NCBI RefSeq assembly: GCF_001667925.1
Contig: NZ_LZJR01000058.1
Span: 1 to 47,845, forward strand
Direction: 5' to 3'
Length of the DNA stretch: 47,845 nt
From: Mycobacterium sp. E2479
GTDB lineage: Bacteria > Actinomycetota > Actinomycetes > Mycobacteriales > Mycobacteriaceae
Under the pieces are notes generated by a model. It made no database searches and was not told the origin of the DNA. It saw nothing but the letters and a program-made list of their open reading frames with translations. Shown here piece by piece: positions 12,993-21,641 of the stretch (its first letter is position 1; every line of letters starts with the position of its first letter). The position numbers and the translations under genes were made by a program.

Positions 12993-14293
12993 GCCGGCGA
13001 CTTCCCATCTCGGGCGGTCACCTTGCCCCGTAGCAACGTGGCGGTCACGGTGCCGGGCAGGGTCATCGCCTCGTAGGGCGTGTTGGCCGACCGGCTGGCC
13101 AGGTCGGACCCGGCGACGGTCCACGAGGACGTGGGATCCACCACCGTGAGGTTGGCGGGCTCCCCCACCTCCAGCGGTCGGCCGTGATCCGGCAGGCGCG
13201 CGATGCGTGCGGGGTTTTCACTCATCACCCGGGCGAGGTCTCGCCAACTCAGCAGCCCCGGGGTGACCATCGTGTACACCACGATCGACAGCGCCGTCTG
13301 CAGTCCCAGCATGCCGGGGCGCGCCGCGGAGAACTCCACACATTTCTCGTGCTCGGCGTGCGGGGCGTGGTCGGTGGCCACACAGTCGATGACACCGTCG
13401 GCAAGCGCTTGGCGCAACGCCACCGCGTCGGCGGCTTCGCGCAGCGGCGGGTTGACCCGGTTTTGCCCGTCGTAACTTGCCAGCCGGCTGTCGTCGAGCA
13501 TCAGATGGTGCGGCGTGACCTCGGCGGTGATCGAGATCCCCTGTTCCTTGGCCCATTTCACGATCTCGACGGTGCCCGCGGTAGAGGCGTGGCAGATGTG
13601 CACCCGGGCGCCGGCGTCGCGGGCCAGCAGGGCGTCGCGGGCGACGATCGATTCCTCGGCAGCCCGGGGCCATCCCGCCAGGCCCAGCCGGGCGGCGGTC
13701 GGCCCTTCGTGGGCGACGGCGCCGACGGTCAGCCGCGGCTCTTCGGCGTGCTGGGCGACGAGCACGCCCAGGCCGGTGGCGTATTCGAGGGCGCGGCGCA
13801 TCACCAGCGGGTCGTGCACGCAGATGCCGTCGTCGGAGAACATCCGCACCTGCGCGGCTCCCGCCGCCATCATGCCCATCTCGGTGAGTTCTTTGCCGGC
13901 CAGTCCGACGGTGACGGCGCCCACCGGGTGCACGTCGACCAGGCCGACCTGTTGGCCCCGATGCCAGACGTGATCGGTGACCACCGGGCTGTCGGCGACC
14001 GGGTTGGTGTTGGCCATCGCGAACACCGCCGTGTATCCACCCAAAGCCGCTGCGGCCGAGCCGGTTTCGATGTCCTCGGCGTATTCCCGCCCGGGCTCGC
14101 GCAGATGGGTGTGCAAGTCCACCAGGCCGGGCAGCAGCACGTGGTCGGTGGCATCGATCACGTCCAGGTCTTCTTGGAGGCCGCCGGTCCTGTCGAGACC
14201 GGTACCGATGTCGGCGATCTGGCCGTCATCGACCAGCACGTCGACGCGGTCGCCCTCGCCGTACAACCGAACCCCGCGCAGCAGCACGCTCAC
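12989..14293 (-). CDS. pyrC: dihydroorotase
   Basis: Cyclises carbamoyl aspartate to dihydroorotate, the third pyrimidine step. The 434 aa are of the long amidohydrolase (type I) class. The zinc motif [10 protein letters not shown] places His61 and His63; further ligands are likely in HICHAST and ATDHAPH. The start is the GTG at 14293, which overlaps the pyrB stop (GTGA) and gives [12 protein letters not shown]. The same frame remains open far upstream through pyrB, but that part is a shadow of pyrB and has no amidohydrolase features. Confidence 0.97.
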   Translation of the reverse strand: MSVLLRGVRLYGEGDRVDVLVDDGQIADIGTGLDRTGGLQEDLDVIDATDHVLLPGLVDLHTHLREPGREYAEDIETGSAAAALGGYTAVFAMANTNPVADSPVVTDHVWHRGQQVGLVDVHPVGAVTVGLAGKELTEMGMMAAGAAQVRMFSDDGICVHDPLVMRRALEYATGLGVLVAQHAEEPRLTVGAVAHEGPTAARLGLAGWPRAAEESIVARDALLARDAGARVHICHASTAGTVEIVKWAKEQGISITAEVTPHHLMLDDSRLASYDGQNRVNPPLREAADAVALRQALADGVIDCVATDHAPHAEHEKCVEFSAARPGMLGLQTALSIVVYTMVTPGLLSWRDLARVMSENPARIARLPDHGRPLEVGEPANLTVVDPTSSWTVAGSDLASRSANTPYEAMTLPGTVTATLLRGKVTARDGKSPA

Positions 14294-15249
14294 GCCGCAC
14301 CCTCTTCTCCGGCTGATTCGGTGCCGACCAGCACATGGAACAGCACCGCCATTCGCACGTGGACACCGTTGGAAACCTGTTGCAGCACCGCCGATTGGGA
14401 TGAGTCGGCCACCGACGAGGCGATCTCCATGCCGCGCAGCATCGGGCCCGGGTGCAGCACCACGGCATGGCCGGGCAGCATCGCCTGGCGGCGATCGGAA
14501 AGCCCGTACAGCGAGGAGTATTCGCGCACCGACGGGAAGAACCCACCGTTCATCCGCTCGGCCTGCACCCGGAGCATCAGCACCGCGTCGGCGGCGGGCA
14601 GCTCGGCGTCGAAGTCGTTCGATACGGTGACCGGCCAGCCGTCGACGCCGACGGGTAACAGCGTCGGGGGCGCGACCAGCACTACCTCGGCGCCCAGGGT
14701 GTGCAGCAGCATCACGTTGGAGCGGGCGACCCGGCTGTGCAGGATGTCGCCGACGATCACGATGCGACGGCCTTCGATGCCGCCGAGGCGCTGACGAATG
14801 GTGAGCGCGTCCAGCAGCGCCTGGGTGGGGTGCTCGTGGGTGCCGTCGCCGGCGTTGATCACCGACGGTCCCCCGTCGTCCTTCGCGCCGGTCCAGTCCG
14901 CCAGCAGATGCGCGGCGCCGGACGCCGGGTGCCGGATGATCAGCGCGTCGGCGCCGGCGGCACGCAGTGTGAATGCGGTGTCGCGCAGCGACTCCCCTTT
15001 GCCCACCGACGATCCGGACGCGCTGACGTTGATCACGTCGGCGCTCATCCATTTCCCGGCAACCTCGAAGGACACCCGGGTGCGCGTCGAGTTCTCATAG
15101 AACATCGTGACGATGGTGCGGCCGCGCAGCGTCGGCAGCTTCTTGATCTCCCGGCCCACCAGCGCCTGCGCGAACCGGTCGGCGTCGTTGAGGATGGCGG
15201 TGGCGTCGTCGCGGCTCAAATCGCCCGCGGCCAGCAGATGGCGCGTCAT
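14290..15249 (-). CDS. pyrB: aspartate carbamoyltransferase catalytic subunit
   Basis: Condenses carbamoyl phosphate with aspartate. The 319-aa length equals that of the M. tuberculosis enzyme. The carbamoyl-phosphate loop STRTR is at residues 54-58, and the [11 protein letters not shown] and LHPGPM (aspartate-binding) motifs are present. No pyrI regulatory subunit gene is nearby, as expected for actinobacteria. The ATG at 15249 overlaps the pyrR stop by four bases (ATGA), so pyrB translation is coupled to pyrR and should respond to PyrR control of the leader. Confidence 0.97.
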   Translation of the reverse strand: MTRHLLAAGDLSRDDATAILNDADRFAQALVGREIKKLPTLRGRTIVTMFYENSTRTRVSFEVAGKWMSADVINVSASGSSVGKGESLRDTAFTLRAAGADALIIRHPASGAAHLLADWTGAKDDGGPSVINAGDGTHEHPTQALLDALTIRQRLGGIEGRRIVIVGDILHSRVARSNVMLLHTLGAEVVLVAPPTLLPVGVDGWPVTVSNDFDAELPAADAVLMLRVQAERMNGGFFPSVREYSSLYGLSDRRQAMLPGHAVVLHPGPMLRGMEIASSVADSSQSAVLQQVSNGVHVRMAVLFHVLVGTESAGEEGAA

Positions 15250-15830
15250 CGTGAGATCACCACCCCGTCGTCGCCGTCGGTCTCGCTCAGCAGAACGCGC
15301 ACACTCTCGGCGCGTGAGGTGGGGACGTTCTTGCCCACATAGTCGGCCCGCAGCGGCAGTTCGCGATGGCCGCGGTCGACCAGGACCGCCAGCTGCACCA
15401 CCCGCGGCCGGCCCACGTCGCGCAGCGCGTCCAGCGCGGAACGCACCGAGCGACCCGAGTACAAGACGTCGTCGACCAGGATCACCAACGCGTCGTCGAT
15501 GCCGCCGGCCGGAATGGCGGTGGCTTCCAGCGGCCGCGGCGGTTTTTGCATCAAATCGTCGCGGTAGAGCGTGATGTCCAGAGCGCCGTGGCCGACCTCC
15601 ACGCCGCTGTATTCGGCGATGTTGGCCGCCAGCCGGTCGGCGAGGATGACACCGCGGGTCGGGATGCCCAGCAGCACCACCCGCGGCGCGTCGGGACCGT
15701 CCAGCGCGGTCTTTTCGATGATCTGATGTGCAATGCGGGAAATGGTGCGGCTCACATCGGCCGCCGACATCAACTCCCGGGAATCGCTGCCTTTACCAGC
15801 GTGACAGCCGGTGTCACCCGCAGCACCCAT
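15246..15830 (-). CDS. pyrR: pyrimidine operon regulator PyrR / uracil phosphoribosyltransferase-like protein
   Basis: RNA-binding regulator that senses UMP/UTP and represses pyr expression, often with uracil phosphoribosyltransferase activity. The start is ATG 15830 (MGAAGD, 194 aa), matching the M. tuberculosis protein start and preceded by the strong ribosome binding site AGAAGGAGG at spacing 11. The longer open frame upstream is rejected. The PRPP-binding loop [13 protein letters not shown] is at residues 116-128, and the basic strand [19 protein letters not shown] lies near the C-terminus. It heads the seven-gene pyr operon. A hairpin with the PyrR-binding consensus lies against its ribosome binding site. 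Confidence 0.97.
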   Translation of the reverse strand: MGAAGDTGCHAGKGSDSRELMSAADVSRTISRIAHQIIEKTALDGPDAPRVVLLGIPTRGVILADRLAANIAEYSGVEVGHGALDITLYRDDLMQKPPRPLEATAIPAGGIDDALVILVDDVLYSGRSVRSALDALRDVGRPRVVQLAVLVDRGHRELPLRADYVGKNVPTSRAESVRVLLSETDGDDGVVISR

Positions 15831-15840
15831 ACGAAACTTG

Positions 15841-15867
15841 ACCTCCTTCTCCGCCTCGCCGGACGGA
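15841..15867 (-). promoter_or_regulatory. PyrR-binding hairpin overlapping the pyrR ribosome binding site
   Basis: In the transcript, UCCG (from 15867-15864) pairs with CGGA (15853-15850) around the ten-base loop UCCGGCGAGG (15863-15854). That loop fits the Bacillus PyrR consensus UCCNGNGAGG at every fixed position. The stem ends on the first A of AGAAGGAGGT (15850-15841), the pyrR ribosome binding site. PyrR bound here would block ribosome entry, which agrees with the translational-repression model reported for M. smegmatis pyrR. Confidence 0.8.
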
Positions 15868-16005
15868 TCGTTAAAGGATGTCGACTGCGTGGCAGCGTAG
15901 CACTTATTTCGAGCACGGCTGCGCCTGGCACATGGGACGCCCGTCGCCCCCTCACCCGCGTCAGTCACATGGGCCCCATCAGTCCCGGAAAAGGGACACA
16001 CTGCG

Positions 16006-16108
16006 TGTGCCCGCCTCACAGCGACAAGGCGCGTTGGGGGGTCAAGTCGAGTGCGGTGCGTGTCGCGGGTGGACCGTATGCGTGTTTTGTCGCTGAAAGG
16101 CGGGCACA
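16006..16108. repeat. 22-base near-perfect inverted repeat, 59-base spacer, upstream of pyrR
   Basis: The left arm 16006-16027 (TGTGCCCGCCT-ca-CAGCGACAA) and right arm 16087-16108 pair at 20 of 22 positions. The complementarity resumes outward with GGACAC near 15994 and GTGTCC near 16114, giving a palindromic structure of about 120 bases. It lies in the 388-base gene-free region between pyrR and the small secreted protein gene. The spacer is GC- and GT-rich and has no coding appearance. It could be a MITE-like remnant, a large operator or an RNA hairpin. No target-site duplication was visible. Confidence 0.7.
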
Positions 16109-16218
16109 AATCGTGTCCACTCGGCGAGAGTCGGGTGGGACGTGAGTGAAGAACGCGGGGCGGCTAAGTCGGCGGAGGCGGCTGGGGCCAGGTGCGGCGC
16201 GGCCTGATGGGCCCACAG

Positions 16219-16464
16219 TCAGGCCGATTTTGCAGTGCCAGACGCTCGCCTGGGTTTGGGTCTTTCGCAGCAAACGTCGTCCGGCGATGACGTGACGGGT
16301 CCATCGTGGGCGTCGGGTCCACCGCGCGTCGGGTCGACCCTCGGCGGCGGGTCCGCCAAGTTGGTGGGCAGCACGTCAGCGCCGCCGATTCCGATGAACG
16401 CCAGGGCAAACACGGCAGCACCACCGCACGTCGCGGCAATTGTCCTGACCTTTTGAATGGCCAT
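16219..16464 (-). CDS. small secreted Pro-rich protein (hypothetical)
   Basis: An 81-aa protein if started at ATG 16464 (MAIQKVRTIAATCGG); an in-frame ATG at 16479 would add five residues. A basic n-region and a hydrophobic segment (residues 8-28) form a likely Sec signal peptide. The mature part is rich in Pro, Asp and Arg (ADPPPRVDPTRGGPD) with a CC pair. Neither start has a strong ribosome binding site. It lies 72 bases downstream of the CBM2 gene on the same strand and might be co-transcribed. I do not recognise a family, and the gene could be degenerate. Confidence 0.45.
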   Translation of the reverse strand: MAIQKVRTIAATCGGAAVFALAFIGIGGADVLPTNLADPPPRVDPTRGGPDAHDGPVTSSPDDVCCERPKPRRASGTAKSA

Positions 16465-16536
16465 GGCAGGTAATTCCATTTTTTCGCGCCGAATGTATAT
16501 GGCTGTGACGCGGCATCGCCGTCGGGAGGCCTTTGA

Positions 16537-16965
16537 TCAGGTGCAAGGGTATTGCCCATTGAGCAGACAATTCGACGGCGGCGAATACGAACCGGTCAGC
16601 ACGCCTCGCATACCGCCTGTGGCAGAACCACCGGGTGCAATGACGCGATTCCAATTCGCGGGGGTGAGAACATAGTGGGTGCCAGATTGGGTAACGGTGC
16701 TATTCCACGTGTGGATTACGGATTCTCCCGCCGGCAAGTCGAATTCGAGCTTCCAATCGGTTAGCGGCGCGATGCTCGAGTTGATGATGGTGAAGCGGGC
16801 GATGAAACCGGTCTGCCATGTGTGTTCCACCGACAACGTCGCCGTGGCGGCAGCCGCATGAGCCACGGGGGTGGCAACAAGTCCGAGGGCGGCGACTACC
16901 AACGCCGATACGGCCACGTGAAGCGCTGCGAGCCGGCGCTTCACGTAATTGTTCAGTCCGGACAT
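16537..16965 (-). CDS. secreted carbohydrate-binding module family 2 protein (Rv1987-like)
   Basis: A 142-aa exported protein with no catalytic domain. Residues 1-37 are a signal peptide ending AHA, and the rest is one CBM2 (cellulose/chitin-binding) beta-sandwich. Typical features are seen: VEHTWQTGFIARFTIINSS, DWKLEFDLPAGESV, TPANWN, and the end NCLLNGQYPCT, whose Cys could be disulfide-bonded. Start ATG 16965 is chosen because it gives MSGLNNYVKRRL, matching the Rv1987 N-terminus and the same 142-aa length. A TAATGT box lies eight bases before it, so the transcript may be nearly leaderless. In M. tuberculosis Rv1987 lies elsewhere, next to erm(37), so this gene has moved between lineages. 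Confidence 0.88.
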   Translation of the reverse strand: MSGLNNYVKRRLAALHVAVSALVVAALGLVATPVAHAAAATATLSVEHTWQTGFIARFTIINSSIAPLTDWKLEFDLPAGESVIHTWNSTVTQSGTHYVLTPANWNRVIAPGGSATGGMRGVLTGSYSPPSNCLLNGQYPCT

Positions 16966-17135
16966 AGCAGCCAACATTAAAGTCAAGCAGGGAATATCGG
17001 CCTTCGCATCGCGGGTAAGCTGCAGTACCTTTGCTCAACCGAAACCGTCATGAAATCTTGGCCTCGATACACCTGGCAGGCGGTATCCGAGCAGCCGCTG
17101 CGCGACGCTCTCGGCGACGCCGCCACCGGCCCCGC

Positions 17136-17150
17136 TAACCTGACCGGGTG
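17136..17150 (+). promoter_or_regulatory. leaderless promoter of the beta-lactamase-fold hydrolase
   Basis: TAACCT (17136-17141), six bases, then the GTG start codon at 17148. This matches the mycobacterial leaderless arrangement and explains the lack of a ribosome binding site. The -35 region is not clear. Confidence 0.5.
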
Positions 17151-18362
17151 AATCGCTCGACCCTTAATGGCAATGCCGCCTCCATTCGTGAAGTGTGTGA
17201 CGCCGGCCTGCTCGCCGGTGCGGTGACGGTGGTCTGGCAGCGCGGAGAACTGCTACAGGTCAACGAAATTGGCTACCGTGACGTGGATGCGGGTCTGCCG
17301 ATGCAGCGCGACACGCTGTTTCGCATCGCCTCGATGACCAAGCCGGTGACGGTCGCGGCGGTGATGAGTCTGGTCGACGAGGGAAAGCTGACGCTCAAAG
17401 ACCCGGTCACCCGGTGGGCACCGGAGCTGGCCGACGCGCGGGTGCTCGACGATCCGCACGGCCCGCTGGACCGCACCCGCCCGATCAACCGCACGATCCT
17501 GATCGAGGATCTGCTCACCCACACCAGCGGGCTGGCCTACGGCTTCTCGGTGTCGGGGCCGATCTCCAAGGCCTACCTGCGGCTGCCGTTCAATCAGGGT
17601 CCGGACGCCTGGCTGGCCGAGCTGGCCAAGCTGCCGCTGGTCCATCAACCCGGTGACCGCGTCACCTACAGCCACTCCATCGACCTGCTGGGCGTCATCG
17701 CCTCCCGCATCGCGGACAAGCCGTTCCACGAGGTGCTCGACGAACGGATCCTGGGCCCGGCGGGTATGACCGACACCGGGTTCTTCGTCTCCCCCGAGGC
17801 ACGGCGCCGCGCGGCCACCATGTACTCACTCGACGAACAGAGCCGACTGCACCACGGGGTGATGGGCCCGCCGCACATCACCCCGCCCTCGTTCTGCAAT
17901 GCCGGCGGCGGATTGTGGTCGAGCGCCGACGATTACCTGCGGTTCGTGCGGATGCTGCTGGGCGGCGGAGCGGTCGACGGCGTGCGGGTGCTGTCGGAAG
18001 AGTCCGTCCGGCTGATGCGGACCGACCGGCTGACCGCGGAACAGAAGCGGCACAACTTCCTGGGCGCACCATATTGGGTCGGCCGCGGCTTCGGGCTGAA
18101 CCTGTCGCTGGTGACCGATCCGGCCAAGAGCACACCGCTTTTCGGGCCGGGCGGTCTCGGCACGTTCAGCTGGCCCGGCGCTTACGGAACGTGGTGGCAG
18201 GCCGACCCCACCGCGGATCTGATCCTGCTCTACCTGATTCAGAATCTTCCGGACCTGACCGTCGATGCCGCCACGGCCGTCGCCGGTAACACGTCGCTGG
18301 CGAAACTCCGCACGGCGCAACCGAGATTCGTCCGCAACACCTATCGCGCCCTCGACCTTTAA
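17148..18362 (+). CDS. serine hydrolase, class C beta-lactamase / family VIII esterase fold (Rv1367c-like)
   Basis: A 404-aa protein of the beta-lactamase-related family (penicillin-binding fold; in mycobacteria often esterases rather than true beta-lactamases). The SxxK motif SMTK is at residues 62-65 and the second motif YSH at 174-176 (Tyr plus a His instead of the usual Asn). HTSGL near residue 124 is a common landmark of this family. The C-terminal region GPGGLGTFSWPGAYG supplies the third active-site motif. No signal peptide is visible, so it is probably cytoplasmic, acting on an ester. The GTG start is preceded by a leaderless promoter. The GNAT gene follows after 12 bases and is probably co-transcribed. 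Confidence 0.87.
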   Translation: MNRSTLNGNAASIREVCDAGLLAGAVTVVWQRGELLQVNEIGYRDVDAGLPMQRDTLFRIASMTKPVTVAAVMSLVDEGKLTLKDPVTRWAPELADARVLDDPHGPLDRTRPINRTILIEDLLTHTSGLAYGFSVSGPISKAYLRLPFNQGPDAWLAELAKLPLVHQPGDRVTYSHSIDLLGVIASRIADKPFHEVLDERILGPAGMTDTGFFVSPEARRRAATMYSLDEQSRLHHGVMGPPHITPPSFCNAGGGLWSSADDYLRFVRMLLGGGAVDGVRVLSEESVRLMRTDRLTAEQKRHNFLGAPYWVGRGFGLNLSLVTDPAKSTPLFGPGGLGTFSWPGAYGTWWQADPTADLILLYLIQNLPDLTVDAATAVAGNTSLAKLRTAQPRFVRNTYRALDL

Positions 18363-18374
18363 AGTCACATCCCG

Positions 18375-18914
18375 ATGCCCGAATACCCGCCCGACCGCAT
18401 CAGCGGTCCGAGGCTGCTGCTACGCCTGCCCACGCTCGACGACGCCGGGCCGCTGTTCCAGCGGGTGGCCCGCGATCCGCAGGTCACCAAATATCTGTTG
18501 TGGGCGCCGCACCCGGACGTGGCCGCGACGCGGCGCGTGATCACCGAGAAACTCAACGCCAGTCCGGACGAGAAGACCTGGGTCATCGAGTCACGGCACC
18601 GCGGCGAGGTGATCGGGCTGGCCAGTTGCCGCCGCACCGCACCGCACTCGGTCGAGGTCGGCTACTGTTTGGGCCGACGCTGGTGGGGCAAGGGATTGAT
18701 GTCCGAGGTGCTCAGCATGCTGCTCACCGCGCTCGACGCCGATCGCGAGGTCTATCGCGTGTGGGCCACCTGCAGCGTGGACAACGAGCGCTCGGCGCGA
18801 CTGCTCGAGCACGCCGGCTTCTTCTTGGAGGGACGGCTGGCCCGGCACGCGGTCTATCCCACCATGGGGCCCGAGCCGCAGGACAGCCTGCTCTACGCCA
18901 AGATCCTGCGCTGA
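18375..18914 (+). CDS. GNAT N-acetyltransferase, RimJ/RimL type
   Basis: A 179-aa acetyl-CoA-dependent acetyltransferase of the family that modifies N-terminal amino groups of ribosomal proteins or small amines. Seen features: the opening strand (GPRLLLRLPTLDDAGPLF), the acetyl-CoA loop around GYCLGRRWWGKGLMSEVL (residues ~95-112), and the typical NERSARLLEHAGFFLEGRL motif near 137-155. It starts 12 bases after the hydrolase and shares its strand, so the two probably form an operon; a functional link is not evident. Its stop directly abuts the stop of the convergent flavoprotein gene, with no bases between them. Confidence 0.9.
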   Translation: MPEYPPDRISGPRLLLRLPTLDDAGPLFQRVARDPQVTKYLLWAPHPDVAATRRVITEKLNASPDEKTWVIESRHRGEVIGLASCRRTAPHSVEVGYCLGRRWWGKGLMSEVLSMLLTALDADREVYRVWATCSVDNERSARLLEHAGFFLEGRLARHAVYPTMGPEPQDSLLYAKILR

Positions 18915-21641
18915 CTAGGAGTTGTGCCCCAAGCCGTCCGTCTCGAGCGCCCGGCGGGCATAGGCCCGCACGTCGGCGTCGCCGTCCTTGAGCGCGAGCC
19001 TCAACGCGTCTGTAGCGGCGGGCTCACCGGCCCACCGGGTCAAGGACAGTACCGCCGCCTTGCGGACGTCCAGATGGGCGTCGCCCAGCGCCTCGGACAG
19101 ATGCGGAACCGCGAAGTCGGCAGGCGCGCCGGCCAGGGCGCGCGCCGCGCCTTCCCGCACCTGCCAGGCCGGCGCCCGCAGCGCCTGTTTGATGGCGGCG
19201 TAATCGTCTTGGCCGCAACCGAGATGGCCCAACGCGGCCAGCGCGGCCGCGCGAACCAGCGGATCGGTGTCGGCGATCAGCCGGCGCACGGCCGAGCTGG
19301 CCGGGGCTGTCGTCGCTCCCAGCGTCGCCAGCCCGGCGGCCGCCGCGATGCGCACCTCACGGTTCTCGTCGCCGGCGGCGGCCACGACACCGGCCACGTC
19401 GTCGACGGACACCAGCGCCCGCACCGCTTCGATGCGAACCCGGTGATCGACGTCGTCCAAGGCGTGACGGTACTGCTCGGCGTCACCGGCGCGGCGCGCG
19501 GCCAGCACGTACAGCGAGGCCGCGCGCACCACCCGATCGACTGAATCGAGGTGATCCCGAACGCTTTCCGGCTCCGGCAGCACCTCGACCAGCTCGCGGA
19601 TGCCGTCGGCGCTGGTGTGGCGGACCGCGGCGTCGCCGTCGTTCAGCCCGGCGACCAGCGCCGGCGCATAGCCGTCCGGAATGTGCTCGGTCAGCGTCGA
19701 CACCGCGGTGCGGCGCACCCCGGGATCCGGGTCGGCAAGATAGGGCCCTAGGTCGGCCATCGTGGGCTCCGCGAGCGCCAGCACCTCGGCGATGCGCGGT
19801 GACGGCGGCTCGACTGTCGTTGTGGCCGAATCGATTCGGGACACCGCGGTGGCGGGCGCTTGGCCGCCGACCAGCGGTGGCTGCTCCACCGGGTACACCG
19901 TCTGGTCAGTGGGCGGCAGGCCGTCGAGCTCCGGGACGGACACGAAATACGGTGCCACCGGCCGCTTGAGGAACACCATTCCTTTTTCGGCGTCGCCTTG
20001 GGTCGCTTTGCGCAGATTGAGGTGATAGCCCCACTGGTTGTCGTCGCGGCCGGGCAAATCGGCGCGATCGTGATAGAGGCCCCACCGGGATTCGGTGCGG
20101 GTGTGCGACGAGCGGGCGGCCATCTCGGCACAGTCGCGGATGAACGACACCTCCACCGCGCGCATCAGCTCGTGCGGATTACGGGCGCCCATCTGTCCGA
20201 TCTCGGCGCTCATGCGCTCGAAGCTGCGGATGGCCAGGGACAGCTTCGCCCCGGTCTTGGGGGGCGCGACGTAGTCGTTGACGAATCGGCGCAGCTTGTA
20301 CTCGACCTGAGGTTGTGGCGGGCCGTCCGGATGCCGCAGCGGCCGGTAGATCAGCTCATGTGCCGCACGCACCTGTTCGTCCGGAAGCTGCTGTGGTGCA
20401 GCGACATCGGCTAGGGTCGAGGCGGCGTGCGTGCCGGCCAGATCGCCGAACACGAACGCCCCGATCATGTAGTTGTGCGGAACGCAGGCCATGTCGCCGG
20501 CGGCGTAGAGGCCGGGAACCGTGGTGCGGGCGTGCTCGTCGACCCACACCCCCGATGCGGAATGCCCGCTACACAGGCCGATCTCGGAGATGTGCATCTC
20601 GATGTCATGGGTTCGGTAGTCATGGCCGCGGTTGGCGTGGAAGGTGCCCCGGGTCGGCCGCTCCGTAGTGTGCAAGATGTTCTCCAGGGCGGTCAGCGTC
20701 TCGTCGGGCAGGTGCGACACCTTGAGATAGATGGGGCCGCGGGCGGAGTCGATCTCGGTTTTGACCTCGGCCATCATCTGCCCCGACCAGTAGTCGGAAT
20801 CGACGAACCGCTCGCCGTGCGCGTTGACCTGATACCCACCAAAGGGATTGGCCACGTACGCGCACGCGGGGCCGTTGTAGTCCTTGATCAACGGGTTGAC
20901 CTGGAAGCACTCGATGCCGGACAGTTCCGCGCCCGCGTGGTAAGCCATCGAGTAGCCGTCGCCGGCGTTGGTGGGGTTTTCGTAGGTGCCGTACAGGTAG
21001 CCCGACGCGGGCAGGCCGAGCCGCCCGCAGGCGCCGGTCGCCAGGATAACCGCCTTGGCGCCGACCGTGACGAATTCACCGGTGCGCGTGTGCAGGGCCG
21101 CCGCGCCGACCGCGCGCCCGCCGTCCACCAGCACCCGCACCGGCATCAGCCGGTTCTCGATCTGAATCTTTTCGCGCATCGATCGTTGCCGCAGCACGCG
21201 ATACAGCGCCTTCTTGACATCCTTGCCTTCGGGCATGGGCAGCACGTAGGAGCCCGAGCGGTGCACCCGGCGCACCGCGTATTCGCCGTGCTCGTTCTTC
21301 TCGAACTTCACGCCGTAGCGTTCCAGCCGCTGCACCATCGCAAAGCCGCGGGTCGCGGTCTGATACACGGTGCGCTGATTGACGATTCCGTCGTTGGCGC
21401 GGGTGATCTCGGCGACGTAGTCCTCGGGTTCGGCCTTGCCGGGGATCACCGCGTTATTCACCCCGTCCATGCCCATCGCCAGCGCACCGGAATGTCGCAC
21501 GTGGGCCTTTTCCAGCAACAGCACCTGCGCACCGTTCTCGGCGGCCGACAGCGCCGCCATGGTGCCCGCGGTGCCGCCGCCGATGACCAGGACGTCACAG
21601 TCGAGCCGGATCGGGGTCGCCGGGTCGGGAATCTGCATCAT
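18915..21641 (-). CDS. AprA/FrdA-like FAD oxidoreductase fused to a HEAT-repeat domain
   Basis: A 908-aa two-part protein. Residues 1-575 are a fumarate reductase / APS reductase-alpha type flavoprotein: FAD-binding GGGTAG at 21-26, ILATGACGR near 199, VPGLYAAGD at 375-383, and the C-terminal-domain signature ESRWGLYHDRADLPGRDDNQW at about 517-537. A Pro-rich linker (~590-616) leads to about nine HEAT repeats (617-905; DPDPGVRRTA, DGDAAVRHTS, DTDPLVRAAA, DAHLDVRKAA). The ATG at 21641 overlaps the ATPase stop (ATGA). With the operon's ferredoxin it resembles an AprA-AprB pair, so I infer electron transfer through the FAD to or from a small sulfur-type or carboxylate substrate. The HEAT tail may be a docking platform. 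The reaction is unknown, and no signal peptide is seen. Confidence 0.88.
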   Translation of the reverse strand: MMQIPDPATPIRLDCDVLVIGGGTAGTMAALSAAENGAQVLLLEKAHVRHSGALAMGMDGVNNAVIPGKAEPEDYVAEITRANDGIVNQRTVYQTATRGFAMVQRLERYGVKFEKNEHGEYAVRRVHRSGSYVLPMPEGKDVKKALYRVLRQRSMREKIQIENRLMPVRVLVDGGRAVGAAALHTRTGEFVTVGAKAVILATGACGRLGLPASGYLYGTYENPTNAGDGYSMAYHAGAELSGIECFQVNPLIKDYNGPACAYVANPFGGYQVNAHGERFVDSDYWSGQMMAEVKTEIDSARGPIYLKVSHLPDETLTALENILHTTERPTRGTFHANRGHDYRTHDIEMHISEIGLCSGHSASGVWVDEHARTTVPGLYAAGDMACVPHNYMIGAFVFGDLAGTHAASTLADVAAPQQLPDEQVRAAHELIYRPLRHPDGPPQPQVEYKLRRFVNDYVAPPKTGAKLSLAIRSFERMSAEIGQMGARNPHELMRAVEVSFIRDCAEMAARSSHTRTESRWGLYHDRADLPGRDDNQWGYHLNLRKATQGDAEKGMVFLKRPVAPYFVSVPELDGLPPTDQTVYPVEQPPLVGGQAPATAVSRIDSATTTVEPPSPRIAEVLALAEPTMADLGPYLADPDPGVRRTAVSTLTEHIPDGYAPALVAGLNDGDAAVRHTSADGIRELVEVLPEPESVRDHLDSVDRVVRAASLYVLAARRAGDAEQYRHALDDVDHRVRIEAVRALVSVDDVAGVVAAAGDENREVRIAAAAGLATLGATTAPASSAVRRLIADTDPLVRAAALAALGHLGCGQDDYAAIKQALRAPAWQVREGAARALAGAPADFAVPHLSEALGDAHLDVRKAAVLSLTRWAGEPAATDALRLALKDGDADVRAYARRALETDGLGHNS

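Noticed and set aside
12989..15052. 687-aa version of PyrC
   Set aside because: The N-terminal 253 residues are pyrB read in another frame; the GTG at 14293 with a four-base overlap is the real start.
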